Part shown: positions 24,501 to 35,619 of the stretch, in pieces
Layout of the letters: each line of letters opens with the position of its first letter
How positions within the stretch are numbered: the stretch's first letter is position 1
DNA from: Lutjanus erythropterus
Lineage: Eukaryota > Chordata > Actinopteri > Lutjaniformes > Lutjanidae
Direction of reading: 5' to 3'
DNA length: 64,000 bases
NCBI GenBank assembly: GCA_020091685.1
Contig: CM034606.1
Span: 34,615,874 to 34,679,873, forward strand
Made by a program: the position numbers and the translations under genes
Notes under the pieces: generated by a model
The model's database searches: none
What the model saw: only the letters and a program-made list of their open reading frames with translations
Told to the model about the DNA's origin: nothing

Positions 24501-26074
24501 TTAGTCCTTTGTAGGACTGAATGATTTAAAAAAAAAATTGATCTGACTGATACGGTCAATATGATTTGCAATATTAGTTCAGTATAATTCTTAAATCATT
24601 ATTCTTATTTTCATTGAAAAACATATCAAAATTATTACTAGAAAATCAAATTGTGGTATTCTTTGATGTTGAGTAAAATCTTGTTTACTGTTAAAAAAAA
24701 AGTTTAGTCCCATTATATTGGAGAGAAGAGAGCAGACATCTGTACAATCAATAGCTCCAAAATTGTAGTTTTTATTTTAGGGTGGACTGTCCCTTTAAAT
24801 GCTTTGACACAATCCACCAAAAGTAATATTATTATAGCCAATACCTATAATACTATAATGTCATTATCAGAATAATAAATAATTACATAAATTTCCCATA
24901 ACCAACCAACTATTTGTCAATTGCAGTACTTTTCGTGCTGAAATAATATTGGGTACTAAGTTACTATTACTGAACATATTAATTATTGGGCCTGAGTTGT
25001 ATTAAAAATGTGTATTAAATGTGGTACTTATTTTAAGTAGTACAGTCTTTCCAGCTCATTGTAAGCAGGGTGAGGTCAGCTTATTTTGAGATGTAGTCAG
25101 TTACTAACTACAAACTGCATGAAAAGTTTGTAATTAGTAACATTTTCTTTTCTTAAAAAATGACTCAAACCAATTAAACAATTATCATAATAGCTGAAGA
25201 TGAATTCAATTATTGATTATTCAATTCATGGTTGCAGCTCTACATTGGATTACACAGAAGTTATCTAATCTGGGTATGTTTTTCAATTGTCTCAAAATCA
25301 AACTTTGAAATTATTGCATCTTTTACTAAAAATTCCAGAAAAGTGGTGCACTTGGCTGAAAAACGCTGTTGGTCAGACATGCAACAGTATTCATGAATTT
25401 TTTCTTTTTTTTAAATTTTCAAATTAAATATGTAATCCAGTATTCCTTGACAATGTATACTTTATTCATTTAATCTGATATTGTTATAGCTACGTATTTT
25501 TGTAATCTGATACGATTACCTGTAATGTGTTACTACAAACCTTGACAGTAAATTACTGAACTGTACCACGCCGCACCAAGCTCAGACAGAGATATGTTAA
25601 GAATATAAAAGTAATATTATTATACAGGGTTTAACATGACAAACAGAGTGTTTACATGACTGTTAATGTTTTTATGCAGTTTTATTCAGTGACTGGTCAC
25701 GAGAGCCTCACTTGGCCTGTCCGCCCCGCATCGACTGAATCAGACTGACACTATAATAACTTGTATTTTGTTATTCATTGTATATTTAATACATTAAATA
25801 TTGAGGGTGGTCATAAGCGACATAGAGCTGACGTTTATTGATTTAGTTCATGTCAAACACTGCACACGCGCAGCACTAACTGCTCTGCTCTGTACGCACG
25901 CGGAGACAGTCACGTGCGGCTCAGTGCAGCAGCTCAGATGAACCTCTGACCGTCCAGCAGCTAATAATGTTCTCATAAAACCATTATTTAAAACACACTT
26001 ACATTTTTCACGCCAAATTCTCCCAATATTACTCGATTCCGAATCTCTTCCACGTTCTCCATGGTCGCCGCCAT
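18560..26074 (-). CDS. polr1c: DNA-directed RNA polymerases I and III subunit RPAC1 (nine coding exons, complete)
   Basis: Coding exons in transcript order are 26074-26003, 24070-23999, 22208-22101, 21868-21736, 20809-20678, 20574-20422, 20185-20036, 19911-19795 and 18678-18560. All have GT-AG junctions and consistent phases. The product is 351 aa plus TGA (human POLR1C is 346 aa). RPAC1 (AC40) is the alpha-like subunit shared by Pol I and Pol III; it pairs with POLR1D to nucleate enzyme assembly in the nucleus. Exons 3-4 carry the alpha/RPB3-family motif ([20 protein letters not shown], then [21 protein letters not shown] and [10 protein letters not shown]). Exon 6 gives [17 protein letters not shown] and exon 7 [19 protein letters not shown]. 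Exon 9 encodes the C-terminal dimerisation helix ([19 protein letters not shown]). The start gives [15 protein letters not shown]; a second in-frame ATG at 26062 is possible. Introns are small except introns 1 and 2, which hold dispersed repeats. Confidence 0.97.
18879..19687. mobile_element. Long-TIR fold-back MITE in the last intron of polr1c
   Basis: The ends are TTAAAGGGATAGTTCAGA and the inverted TCTGAACTATCCCTTTAA. Terminal inverted repeats of about 170 bp share TATGAGGTACTT, CCATAGTCAGTGT, CAGTTTGGAGAA and GTGGACAGGGTCAG. TTAA is present at both ends and could be the target duplication. Part of its interior resembles 48050-48370. It has no coding capacity. Confidence 0.75.
21410..21640 (+). 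repeat. Dispersed repeat, CTCTACAGCTGATATCTCC family (polr1c intron)
   Basis: It contains TTTAGTCCCATTATATTGGAG, CTCTACAGCTGATATCTCC and CACCAAAACTATCTAGATGG. It sits in the polr1c intron between the exons at 20678-20809 and 21736-21868, close to the donor of the latter. Confidence 0.6.
22336..22660. repeat. Fold-back dispersed repeat (GATTAATCAAC / ATTAATTGATTATC) in polr1c intron 2
   Basis: The left part TAGGGCTGAAACTAAGGAAT with GATTATTTTCTTGATTAATC and the right part ATTAATTGATTATCAAAATAG are inverted relatives. The inner ACATGTCAGAAAATGGAGAAAAATG is typical of an abundant teleost repeat. Relatives occur at 10735-10830 and 50930-51130. Confidence 0.55.
22985..23250. repeat. Dispersed repeat (ATTGTGATACATGCAAAGATT) in polr1c intron 2
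   Basis: The block GTGATAC.TGCAAAGATTC.TGGCAGTGGTTCATTTTGTGTTGTGTTTAAA is shared with 14735-14790. The 14.7-kb copy is interrupted by the fold-back MITE at 14898. Confidence 0.5.
24708..24800 (+). repeat. Short fragment of the same dispersed family (polr1c intron 1)
   Basis: TTTAGTCCCATTATATTGGAG, then a block like GCAGACATCTGTACAATCAATA, ending GGACTGTCCCTTTAAATG. It is a truncated copy of the family seen at 21410 and 55640. Confidence 0.5.
25911..25916. promoter_or_regulatory. Palindromic E-box in polr1c intron 1
   Basis: CACGTG lies about 90 bp inside intron 1, next to the first exon and inside the CpG-richer patch. Canonical CACGTG boxes near the start sites of Pol I/III subunit genes are typical MYC/MAX targets. 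Use in this species is inferred. Confidence 0.3.
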
Positions 26075-26078
26075 TTTG
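26067..26078 (-). promoter_or_regulatory. Near-TISU/YY1-like start context of polr1c
   Basis: The start reads CAAAATGGCGGC on the minus strand, one mismatch from SAASATGGCGGC (A at the second S position). A second ATG follows four codons later in the context GCGACCATGG, a good Kozak match, so leaky initiation at either ATG is possible. This is an inference from the sequence. Confidence 0.4.
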
Positions 26079-26095
26079 CCGTGTAGCCTGCGTAG

Positions 26096-26105
26096 CTCCG
26101 CCCAC
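26096..26105 (-). promoter_or_regulatory. GC box upstream of polr1c
   Basis: CTCCGCCCAC on the plus strand, so GTGGGCGGAG on the coding strand: an Sp/KLF-type GC box about 22-31 bp upstream of the polr1c ATG. It sits in a locally CpG-richer patch (about 25700-26110) within AT-rich surroundings, as expected for a TATA-less housekeeping promoter. Confidence 0.4.
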
Positions 26106-28228
26106 ACATCCGCTCTTTTACTACATCATCTGTTCAAACTGTTCATACTGCAGAAACAGTTTATTTACTGTGTACATACTGCATACTGCATTATCACAGT
26201 TAATAACTGTACTCACATTGCACTGCAGCAGCACAGTGTAGGGGAGACCGGGGATCAGAGTAACACCTTTTGTTTGAGCAGTAACTCAGGGGTTGTTTGT
26301 GTTAGATCTCTCAAACCTCAATACATGGTACCTACATTTGTCAAATAAAACTCAGGTGGACCTAAAATAATTACACATTATATGAGTTAATGTCAAACAT
26401 TAAGAATCCTGTTGTTACAGCCTACCCCACACCTGGGGTGAATTGTAACACTAGTTGGGGATAGATGCAACAATGAGAGGTAATTTGCTGAATTAAGATC
26501 CATACTATCAAATTCATGACAGCATATGATTGAAGAATAAAGAACTGAGTTTTGAATAAAGTAGTACTAATTTAAAGTGAACAAAACCCTTGATGGCTGC
26601 CCCTAGGGGGCCTAGTGGGCTCATAGCTGACAATGTACACACTTGACCAATACACTTCACTAGCAGCCATTACATCCTAGTTGTATTAGCATGTTGGTTT
26701 GATAGTAGCATGAATACAAAGCATCCAATTAATCTAGATTATTTCTGTGCAATAAAAATGACTTAAAATGAAAAAAAAAATTGAAAATGAGTGGGAAAAA
26801 ACATGCTTTCTATCTAAAAAATTATTAATGATTAATGATGATTAATTGTTAGCATTTTCAGTTATTGGTTCAGGAAAATGCACAGAATTTGCAGCCCTAG
26901 TTTGGCGAGGGGGCGGCATGGTGGTAAATTTACAGACCTTCAATATTATGGCATGTGCTGCCATCTCTGTTTTTTTTCAGTTGGCACCAGTACAGTAAAG
27001 AAAGCTGTTAAACAACTGTTTTTTATTTCCACAATGCCGATTATCTTTGTAAATTCTCATTCTATTTAATTATATATTATAATTAATTATAATCCTTGTA
27101 TGTCTGCTAGTGTGTGTTTATTCTTTATCTTGTGTCTTCTTTTTCCTTTTCCTTTCTTTTCCATTAATTTAATATTTGTTTTGTCTATCTAGTGGATTTA
27201 GGTATGAACAGGACAGTGCCCTGAACAAGCCCGTCTGAGGGGTTTTTACACCTCTGCATCACATTTTATCTGTTTATGTCTGTTTTTCACCAATAAAGAG
27301 TGGTTGTAGGCAGGGTTTGAATTACACAGTGGCTTTCAGGTGAGCCCTGTTTTCCAGTGTGCACCACTCTGAACATGTCACATGCATGCAGTGTGGTCAG
27401 TGCACACAGCCTTGTGTTAATTAGTGGAGACAAATGTTTGGAATGAGTGACAAAAATTTTCAGGGGACCTCAAGTCCTGTTCAGGGGAACCGGACTCCCC
27501 TTAGCTCCTGTGTAATTCAAACCATTAGATTCCTGGTGTCAATATTAGATGAAAAAAAATGGGTACATTTGTCTTTGTATGTTGTCTTGTTTAGGATCTT
27601 TGTTTTCCACCGCTCACATGGACATCTCTTCAACATGGCCACCAAATGAACCCCATGCAATGTTGGCTGACCTTGGCAACAACAAAAATTCTTAACAAGA
27701 CACCACTGGTCCTGAAAAAACAGGATGTGAAAAATGTCATTCAGGTCCAGTGGAACCTATTGTTCCTAATAGACTAATAGTATATAATCAAATTTGACTT
27801 TCGAGTTATTTAGTAGGAATTTAGAGAATCTTTGCAGCCTGACATCCACAGTTTCTGTAATTTTATTGCTGGTATCAAGATTTGGGCACATTCCTCTTGG
27901 ACACACACAATTTCATCAAGATTTTAACAAGACTTTCAACTGACAAGCTCATAAAGTTGACATTCAGCATTAATTCCAAATGTCCACTGTAGTTTTATTT
28001 TTCTGTAGTCAGAGAATAATTACACACTCTCAGAGAAGAATATTAATATCAGTTTTACCTCTGTGTGTCCTATCAACTGGTGGGTCCACCAACCATGGAT
28101 TTGTTCAGAGTATTACATTCATCACAACTGGGGCCCCATGATGACATATTGTTTCTCTTTTGATGGAACTAAGCTAGCAGCCAAGTCCAGTCTTAATGCT
28201 AGGTTGAACACTTCCTAGACCAGGAGTC

Positions 28229-28765
28229 TACAACCTTTTATGACCAAGAGCCATTTGGGGCCAAAGAAAAAAAAAAGAAAAGATAAAGTTGAATCTTTGA
28301 GTTTTAGAAACATAAAAAAAAGTGTTTCAAGAACTTGGTCACAGTGAACCTAATTTGACATTATTTTACTGCCTGAAAATGAAATGGTTTTACTTCAATG
28401 AATTTACTCAAATATTTTTTAAATACGACATTCTTGGGTTTCTAAGACTCAAAATTTTAAATTTATCCAAAGAAGAAAAATAAATTAACTCAACAAAAGA
28501 TCAGTAGTTGGTAAAACTTTTTCAAAACTTAAGAATTTGAGTTGAGGCTCAAAACTCAAAAGTCTTGCTGTATGTTGTCTTAAAAATTCCCAAAGTTTTT
28601 CCATTTTTTACAGTGTAGACCTGCAACAATGAAAAATTAAAATGAAAACAAACAAACAAACAAACAAACAAACAAACAAAAGAAAAAACATTCATTTATA
28701 TATAGTTTTTGGCATATCCACAGGGAGCCACTAGAGAACGGCTAAAGAGATCTTCTCATCTGATT
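28229..28765. mobile_element. Degenerate hAT-like MITE
   Basis: It begins GGAGTCTACAACCTTTTATG followed by ACCAAGAGCCATTTGGGGCC, and ends near CACAGGGAGCCACTAGAGAACGG; both ends are of hAT type. It contains an (AAAC)n microsatellite at 28645-28682. It lies in the gene-free stretch between polr1c and gprin2. Confidence 0.5.
28645..28682. repeat. (AAAC)n microsatellite
   Basis: About nine CAAA/AAAC units inside the degenerate hAT-like element. Confidence 0.95.
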
Positions 28766-29659
28766 TTAGTGAAGATGGCAAAAGATTTCCCAAAATGTCA
28801 ATGGATTTCTCAGAATGTCAGACTGTCCATTTAAATTTCAGGTTAACAATCTGTCTGTACGTCCACTTTCTACCGTTTCTAATATCCTTACGCTGAACAA
28901 ACACAATGACAGAGCTGATGTCTTCACATATTCAGACAGAAAGAAAATATGAGAAACGAGAATTCATTCAGTGTCCACTTCACAAAGTTGAAGTCTGTCT
29001 TACATTAAAATATCTCTAAATTATTAATAGATATATACCATAGTGTGGTATAAAATGTTCATGTTTCACTGAAAATGTTCTCAAGAAGGAACCTAATCAC
29101 TTATCCTCCACATGGATAATTAATTCAAGGGTTGTATGTTCTTTCTCGTGATAAATCATTAATAGTGGAGTAAATCAGAAAGTCTCTCTAATTGTATTTT
29201 CACAGAAGAACGCCTGACAGTCTGCTGCCTTATTCTCCATAACACCATCAGCTTGTATTTCACAGAGGGAATATGCTATTTTAAACACTCAATGAACAAT
29301 CATGTTTCATCTCTAATCTCAGCTTCATTCACAGATGACACTAATGAATCCCACAGTGGTTTACTGTGTGGCTCTAATCAGAATATTAATATTAATATAA
29401 GTGTTCAAAGCATCCTAACAGATTTACTTTTATCATATTATACCACCCAAATTAAGCATTTTCCATCACTGGAGTCTCTGATATTTAAGTGATACTAAAG
29501 AGATATTAACATCAGGTATACAGATGGACAATAATGTGGGCGGAGGAGTGGATCTATGTCTGAATTATAAAAAGTTCATACTGAGAAATGTTTAATTTGA
29601 AACATGCAGTAATACTCTAATTGGGTGAATTCATATGTCACCTATAGATCAACATTAAA

Positions 29660-30675
29660 CACTTTCACTTGTGTATTATATATATAATATTATATATCAT
29701 ACCAATGTCACCTGTCAGTGGAATACAAATGGCATGTTGTTACATAGCATACCATCAGACACTTAATGACGTCTTTATGACAAGTCCATATGGTACCACG
29801 CATTTGGCAGTGTAATAAAACTTAATGACATGTTTATGACTGTAGTTGAGATGAAGAAAAATATTCATGACATATTTATGATCTAATGACAGCCAATGTC
29901 AAAAACAACAACATGACAGTATATAGATATGACAGTTTAATGTAATATTAACACATAGAGCTAAATAGTTTCTTCCCGTTTCATAATTAGGCCTGCTATG
30001 ACATGTTTATCACAGGTTGTGTTGGCATAGTTAATGTAACTTAACTTGTCATAACAAAGACACAGAGAAGTTATGTTGTCTCAGTATATGTAAAGTTGTC
30101 ATAACAAAGACAATGACAAGTTATGCTGTCTTAGTTAATGTAACATTGTCATAATAAAGACACTGACAGGTTATGATGTCTTGGTTAATGTCATGGTGTC
30201 ATAACAAAGACATTGGCAAGTTATGTTGTCTTTATTAATGTCAAGTTGCCATTACAAAGACTTTGACAGTAAATGATGTCTTGGTTAATGTCACATTGTC
30301 ATAACAAAGACAATGACAGGTTATGTTGTTTTGGTTACCATCAAGTTGTCATAACAAAGACACTGACAGATAATGTTGTCCTCGTTAAGGACATGTTATC
30401 ATTACAAAGACAGTGACAGGTTATGAAGTTGTCTTGCAAGCTGTTTGGTTTACTGTCACATGGCCATAACAAAGACATTGTTGTCTTGATTAATGTCAAG
30501 TTGTCATAACATAAGTCACCTCAAGCAATGTCAACTTTGCATTAAAAATGATGACACTTAACGACAACAGTCAAAAATATTCATAGAATCCTTCAGGTTC
30601 ATGACAAGTTCGTGTCATCTTTATGACAGCCTCAGAACAGTCTTATGCACACTCTTTCAAATAAAGTGTTACCAA
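29660..30675. mobile_element. MITE carrying a 50-bp minisatellite
   Basis: The right end TCAAATAAAGTGTTACC is the complement of the GGTAACACTTTATTTGA terminus common in teleost MITEs. The interior is rich in ATGACA/TGTCAT motifs and includes the tandem array listed separately. The left end is decayed, so that boundary is approximate. Confidence 0.5.
30022..30510. repeat. 50-bp tandem repeat (minisatellite), about 9-10 units
   Basis: The marker GTCATAACAAAGAC-like block recurs at 30048, 30098, 30148, 30198, 30248, 30298, 30348 and 30398, exactly every 50 bp. A longer, disrupted unit and a shorter one follow. Units diverge by roughly 10-25%, with the frame TTATG.TGTC...GTTAATGT between blocks. 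There are no unique spacers, so it is not a CRISPR array. Confidence 0.9.
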
Positions 30676-31384
30676 ACAGTTCATCCTCTCAGGAGAATAA
30701 CTGTCACAACTATCATTTCATTAGATTTTGATATTTCCTGTGTAGAATTTGAGATTATGGCCTGACGATGGTGCTAGACACAAAGTAAGTGGGACAAAGT
30801 TCATAATAAACTGCCTGGTTGCTAAGATACATCCACATCCATGATGCACCTGAAGGATAAAAAGACTGACTGTCCATCCAATCCTGTGATGTCATCATTA
30901 TGTCATCCGGTGAACAGTTTTTATTTCTTTTCTCATATTGCCTTCAACCTCTGATTTTCTACAACAACCAGGGAGACTAAAACGGTCACCCAGCCACATT
31001 AATTAAGAAAATATTCACAGATTAAATTCAACATTCACATTCAGAGGACCTCTATTTTGACCATTTCCATATTTTAATCACATCTGCTTATGACTGTTTA
31101 ATGGAAAATACAAATGTACCATTAACATGGTGAAATATTCACCACTAACAACTGTCCTGGATTCTGAGGACCCACAAAAGGTTTGTATAATGTTGTGGAA
31201 AATAACTGCTCCCTGTTCTAGTTACCTGCAAACCTTACCCAGTGTTTTAGATGCTAAGGTGAACTATTTTAATACTGAGCTAAAGCACTATGGAATATAA
31301 TAAATCAACATTTTAATCAAGATTTCTTTCTAGTACTGTCAATAACCCAATACAGAACACATCTTTTGCTTATTATGGAGGCTT

Positions 31385-31685
31385 AAAAAGGCATAGTTCA
31401 CCCAAAAATAAAAATTCAGTCATTATCTTCTCACCCTCATGCCATGAGACTTGGATTACACCAGGCAAGCATTATGGAGGCATTTTTATGTTTTTATTCT
31501 GTTGCTTTCTTACATTTGAAAACTGGTCACCATTCACTTCAACTGTTTGGGAGATTCTGCAACACTGTTTTCCTGTGAAACTCCAGCAGTGTTTTGTGGA
31601 CTGAAAAACTAAACCTTCAGTCAGCATGAGGGCGAGCAGATAATGACTGAATTTTCTTTTTTTTTGGTGTACTATCCCTTTAAAA
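31385..31685. mobile_element. Fold-back MITE related to the copy at 14898
   Basis: It runs from AAAAAGGCATAGTTCACCC to GTACTATCCCTTTAAAAG. It shares GAGACTTGGATTACACCAG, TTTGGGAGATTCTGCAACA and CAGCATGAGGG with the right arm of the copy in fbxo28 intron 1. It is shorter, so most of one arm is missing. It lies between polr1c and gprin2. Confidence 0.65.
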
Positions 31686-33416
31686 GTGACAAATAATGAG
31701 CTGAATGAATGAATGAGCTGTCAGATAGGACAAAGATAAAATTATACACATATATCACAACACAGTGAGTTTAAAATGAGTTTGAATGTCATTTATATTC
31801 ATTTACAAGAAACAATGAAAGTTTTTGCACTGGGCAAAATGGGAACATTTCTGAGCTTTGACCAGAGAAATATGAAAAGTGTGGAGATGAAAATTAAAAA
31901 CAGAAAAAAATTTGAGTAAAATAAATAAATTTCCAATGTATTTATTGAATCTGTTATAGGCCAGAGAAACAAATGTGACTCTTTCCAAAAAAAAAAAAAA
32001 AAAATCAATTTAAATTATGTATCTCCTGTGTAATTTTCCACTGGATGATTTATCATCATTAGTTTAGCCACCATTTGACTCTGCATCAAGTCTAACTCAC
32101 TGACAGAAAAACATGCAACAGTTTAACGACTCTTGGTTTTTTCTTTTGTCATTTTGGTAAACTGACCTTTAATGTTATTTTTACCAAGAATATTGTACAA
32201 CAGAAACTATGCAATCAAAGTAATACCTAATTTCACAGAAGGTGATCCTGAAATGTTTGCCCACATTTTCAAATGTCTTTGAAACCAATTGACAGGAAAA
32301 TAAAATAAAGGGTTTAGTCTTTTTCTTGATTTTGTGAGATTTTTGTGAAACATCCAAAAGCAAAAAAATATGTTGAAGTTGGATTGAGGAAATTTTTGAC
32401 ACATTAAATAAGTTACCTTGAAGAAAGTTACAAATCCAGTCCGCCATCAAGACAGTCTAGTCTAATCCTGTGACTCAGATAAAAACTAAATAAATAGAGA
32501 AGACAAAAAGAATTTAGCATGAGATACTTTGGGGTACGTGATGAAGGTTTACCAATTACGTGTAACGGATACTTGATTTCTTTTTATCATAGGAAATACC
32601 ATAGTTTTATCTTGGCACTCCACAGGGATCTGTTCTTGGGCAACTTATTCTTGTTTCCAGTGATCTGAACAGAGCTGCAGATTTACTCTACATTTGCTTG
32701 AATACAACTAATTTGTCATTCTCTGTTCCCACAAGAATCCAAGCATTATACAGAAACCTGATGAAGAGTTAGAGAACATCTTAAATTGTTGAAAATGTTC
32801 TAATGTTGTTGTTTTTTAGAGTAAAGACGAAAATATATCCAGGAAGTGTCATATCGGTTTTACAGAAGAGGATTAGGGCCACGTGAAAATTTTACTTGAG
32901 TTTTCTGGCTTTATTCTCAGAATTCTAAATCCTATTTTAAAACTTTGAATCCTTACTTTATTTTAGAATTCTGAATTCTGACCTTATTCTAAGGTCTAAT
33001 CCCACAGTTTAAACTCAGCCCTAATCCTTCTCTGTACATTTTAATCACAGGGTATGAACTTCCTTCCAAAAGACATGATCAATTTATCTCCATTGTCTTA
33101 GCACATAAGTATATATTAATTTGTCTGCTCATTTTACTTTTCTTACAGTATTATAATGATACTCGTTTCCTTTTACAGTTATGTGCATATGTGTGTTTAT
33201 AATGTTCAGTTTTTGTTGTGTGAGACGTCATTTGGTCATTTTTGAAGCTGTAGAATGGGGTGTGAGCGACAAGGGATAGAGTTAGGTAAGAAATTCTCAG
33301 TGGCCCTGCCAGCCAGGTGTCCATTGACATGCTCACATGTCATAGCCCAGTCAACCTGGAGGAGGAACACCAAAACCAGACAGAGAGGGGGAAGCAACAG
33401 GGGATTAACCTGAGAC

Positions 33417-33448
33417 GGTTAGGGTTGAGGGTTAGGGTTAGGGTTTGG
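33417..33448 (+). repeat. Short telomere-like (TTAGGG)n tract
   Basis: GGTTAGGGTTGAGGGTTAGG followed by GTTAGGGTTTGG: about four TTAGGG-type units with one variant. It is too short to imply a fusion point on its own. Confidence 0.8.
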
Positions 33449-33744
33449 TTGAGGTCTCTTTGTATTGAAATACATGTTATTCCCCACTCCACACATTCAA
33501 TATAAGCTTTACAAGAGTCATTATTATTGCAGTACTGTCATATCAGATTGCTTTACACTATACAGTTGTTGTTTCACTGTGTCTCTGTCCTGTAAGACAC
33601 CCCTGTTAGCCATGGCCCTCTGAAAACACTGGCAGTGCACAGCTGCAGGAATCATGTTTACAATAGGTGAAATACTGAACCATACACAAGAAATAAGTAA
33701 ATATAAATTTGTTTTTAGTTCATCATTGGTCTCCTTTCCAGCAC

Positions 33745-33750
33745 TTTAAT
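33745..33750 (-). terminator. Candidate gprin2 polyadenylation signal
   Basis: ATTAAA, a common variant hexamer, lies on the minus strand about 190 nt past the gprin2-like stop codon. Support is limited to motif and position. Confidence 0.3.
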
Positions 33751-33940
33751 TTGAACACTATTCATCAGTTCATATGAAGCGTCTTCATTGGTTCAGGTAT
33801 GGAGGTCATTCTTGCAGACTGTTCTGTCCTCTGTGGACCTTCTGATCAGATGGGTAATATTTGAGGCTGAGGCTATGAGCAGCCATACTGGCTACTGAAC
33901 ACAGTGTTCAGGTTCTGTCCTCTTCTCGACTGTTGCTCGG

Positions 33941-35461
33941 TTAGTCGACAGCTGTGGTGGTGCGAGCGCAGCAGGCCGAGGTTCGGATGGAGCTTATCAT
34001 CCTGCTCCTCTTCCTCTGGCAGCCATTGTTCCCACTCCGCCGGGACGTGTTGGTGTCCTGGCGAGCCAGCTTTGCTGCGTGATTTGCTGTCTCCTTGATC
34101 TGCAGCTCCAGGTGTCTCTGGATGGCCAGGCCCAGTTCCTCAGGGTCCACAGAAGCCCCGTACACCTCCCACGTCATCCCCTCTGCATCCCACTTCACCT
34201 CCTTCACTGGGGACTTAGGAGCACCACTTGCTTTCTTTCCTCCATCAGTGTCGGTGTTGGATGTTTGGCTGCAGGAGGTATCACTCCTGCTCTCCTCTGC
34301 CAGACAGATCTGAGGGAACACATGAGGTGTGACGCTCTGTCCTGTCCCCACCTGCACCCCAATGTCCCTCAGTTCTTTGTGGGTGGTCATGGTCGCCATG
34401 TCCCGGGTGGTGATTCGGACATGGCTGACGGAGCTGCTGCAGCACTCCTCTAGACCTAGTCCTCGAGGCAGCGTGTTGATCCAGGGGCAGTTGAGGTTGC
34501 AACAGCGCAGCAGGTGTTTGGCATCCAGGCCAGTCTCGCTGACGGAAGAGATGAGGCGAGGCAGGGTGAGGTGGTTCATCGCTAAAGGAGGCACTGCTGC
34601 ACGCTGGACGTCACAGCTGGACTCACCTTGGCGTGACATGACCTGGGAGGGGGCGGGGATGGGCTGGGGGTGGCAGTATGCAGCAAACGTGTCCTCAAAG
34701 TTGGCATGATGGATGTAAGAGCCATAGCAGACGGTACCGTCACATTTAAGGGGAAGATGGTCCTTTTTTTCAACAGGCTCCTCTTTGGCTGCTGCCTTTG
34801 GGGACGAGACACAGACACACCTGGTTGGAGGCTGCTGGACACCACCCTGGACACCACCCTCTCCACTGGTGGCCCCTCGGCAGATAGTGGTGATGATGTT
34901 GCACTGCTGCAGCTGCATGGGCTGCTTGCAGGCTAACATGGAGTGACTCTCAGCCTCTTGGACACTCTTATCTCCTCCATGTCCACAAGTCTGACTGTCT
35001 GGAGCTGGGGGGGTCAGAGGTAAAGTGCCTGAGTGACTCCTGTGAACAGGCAGCGAGGCCGGCTGTATGCTCTGCACTGTTCTGCCAGCCTGAGGGTCGT
35101 CACTGACTGCATTCACAACCATCTTGTGGTGATGTGAGGGTGTGTGCGCTTCAACCAAACTATGAGGGCAGCTTGAAGCCTGGGAGGGCACACAGTGTCT
35201 CTGTTCATCAGGGTCTCCGCTGACCCTCACACTGCAGTTAGGTACTCCTGTGGGAGGAGTTGCTGAATGTTCTTTACAGACCTCACTGACCGCCTCTCTT
35301 GGTTCCTCCTGGCAGGTGTAACCTGCTCCTCCACCAGCCAGTGTGGAGGGTGATACTGCCTGTGTGGAGCCAGAGAGCGTCTGACCAGAGAGCGTAGATT
35401 CCAAGGAAACAGCTCCCCCCAGTGGGCACAGCTCCGACACAGGACGCCCAGCAGCTGCCAT
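33941..35461 (-). CDS. gprin2: G protein-regulated inducer of neurite outgrowth 2-like (single coding exon)
   Basis: An uninterrupted 506-codon frame runs from ATG at 35461 to TAA at 33941. Most of the N-terminal 300 residues are low-complexity and Ser/Thr/Pro/Gln/His-rich, as in GPRIN proteins. The diagnostic GRIN C-terminal block begins near residue 418: [14 protein letters not shown], then [20 protein letters not shown]. The tail has a cysteine pair at residues 497-498 (SACCA), a likely palmitoylation site matching the paired cysteine near the human GPRIN2 C-terminus. Just upstream, the segments [24 protein letters not shown] and PHVFPQI match GPRIN2 better than GPRIN1 or GPRIN3. The family binds activated G-alpha i/o/z at the plasma membrane and promotes neurite growth. 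An acceptor (TTCCTCAG) lies 9 nt upstream of the ATG, so the 5' UTR is spliced. Assignment to GPRIN2 rather than another paralogue is likely but not certain. Confidence 0.87.
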   Translation of the reverse strand: MAAAGRPVSELCPLGGAVSLESTLSGQTLSGSTQAVSPSTLAGGGAGYTCQEEPREAVSEVCKEHSATPPTGVPNCSVRVSGDPDEQRHCVPSQASSCPHSLVEAHTPSHHHKMVVNAVSDDPQAGRTVQSIQPASLPVHRSHSGTLPLTPPAPDSQTCGHGGDKSVQEAESHSMLACKQPMQLQQCNIITTICRGATSGEGGVQGGVQQPPTRCVCVSSPKAAAKEEPVEKKDHLPLKCDGTVCYGSYIHHANFEDTFAAYCHPQPIPAPSQVMSRQGESSCDVQRAAVPPLAMNHLTLPRLISSVSETGLDAKHLLRCCNLNCPWINTLPRGLGLEECCSSSVSHVRITTRDMATMTTHKELRDIGVQVGTGQSVTPHVFPQICLAEESRSDTSCSQTSNTDTDGGKKASGAPKSPVKEVKWDAEGMTWEVYGASVDPEELGLAIQRHLELQIKETANHAAKLARQDTNTSRRSGNNGCQRKRSRMISSIRTSACCARTTTAVD

Positions 35462-35619
35462 GGAGCAACCTGAGGAAGAAAGAAAACACAGAGTGTGGAT
35501 ATCTCAGACGCAACACACACAGAACAGAGAAAATCCCATTAACAATCAGTCAGTGTTGAAGTAGTCCTGTATCAAGAGTGTAAGAATGACTGTTGCTCAC
35601 TGTGTTGCTTCACTGATGC

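Larger units (their letters stand above)
26110..33740. other. Gene-free interval between polr1c and gprin2
   Basis: No supported exon on either strand. It holds a repeat starting GTAGGGGAGACCGGGGATC (26239; a related inverted end lies at about 43470-43498). A possible SINE scrap (GCGGCATGGTGG at 26906), the hAT-like element at 28229, the minisatellite MITE, the fold-back at 31385 and the short TTAGGG tract follow. The rest is unassigned AT-rich sequence. Confidence 0.55.

Noticed and set aside
30022..30510. CRISPR-like array
   Set aside because: The 50-bp units are contiguous diverged repeats without unique spacers, in a vertebrate genome; it is a minisatellite.
33904..34936. Several plus-strand and alternate-frame ORFs of 64-126 aa
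   Set aside because: They overlap the conserved gprin2-like exon in other frames and show no family motifs.
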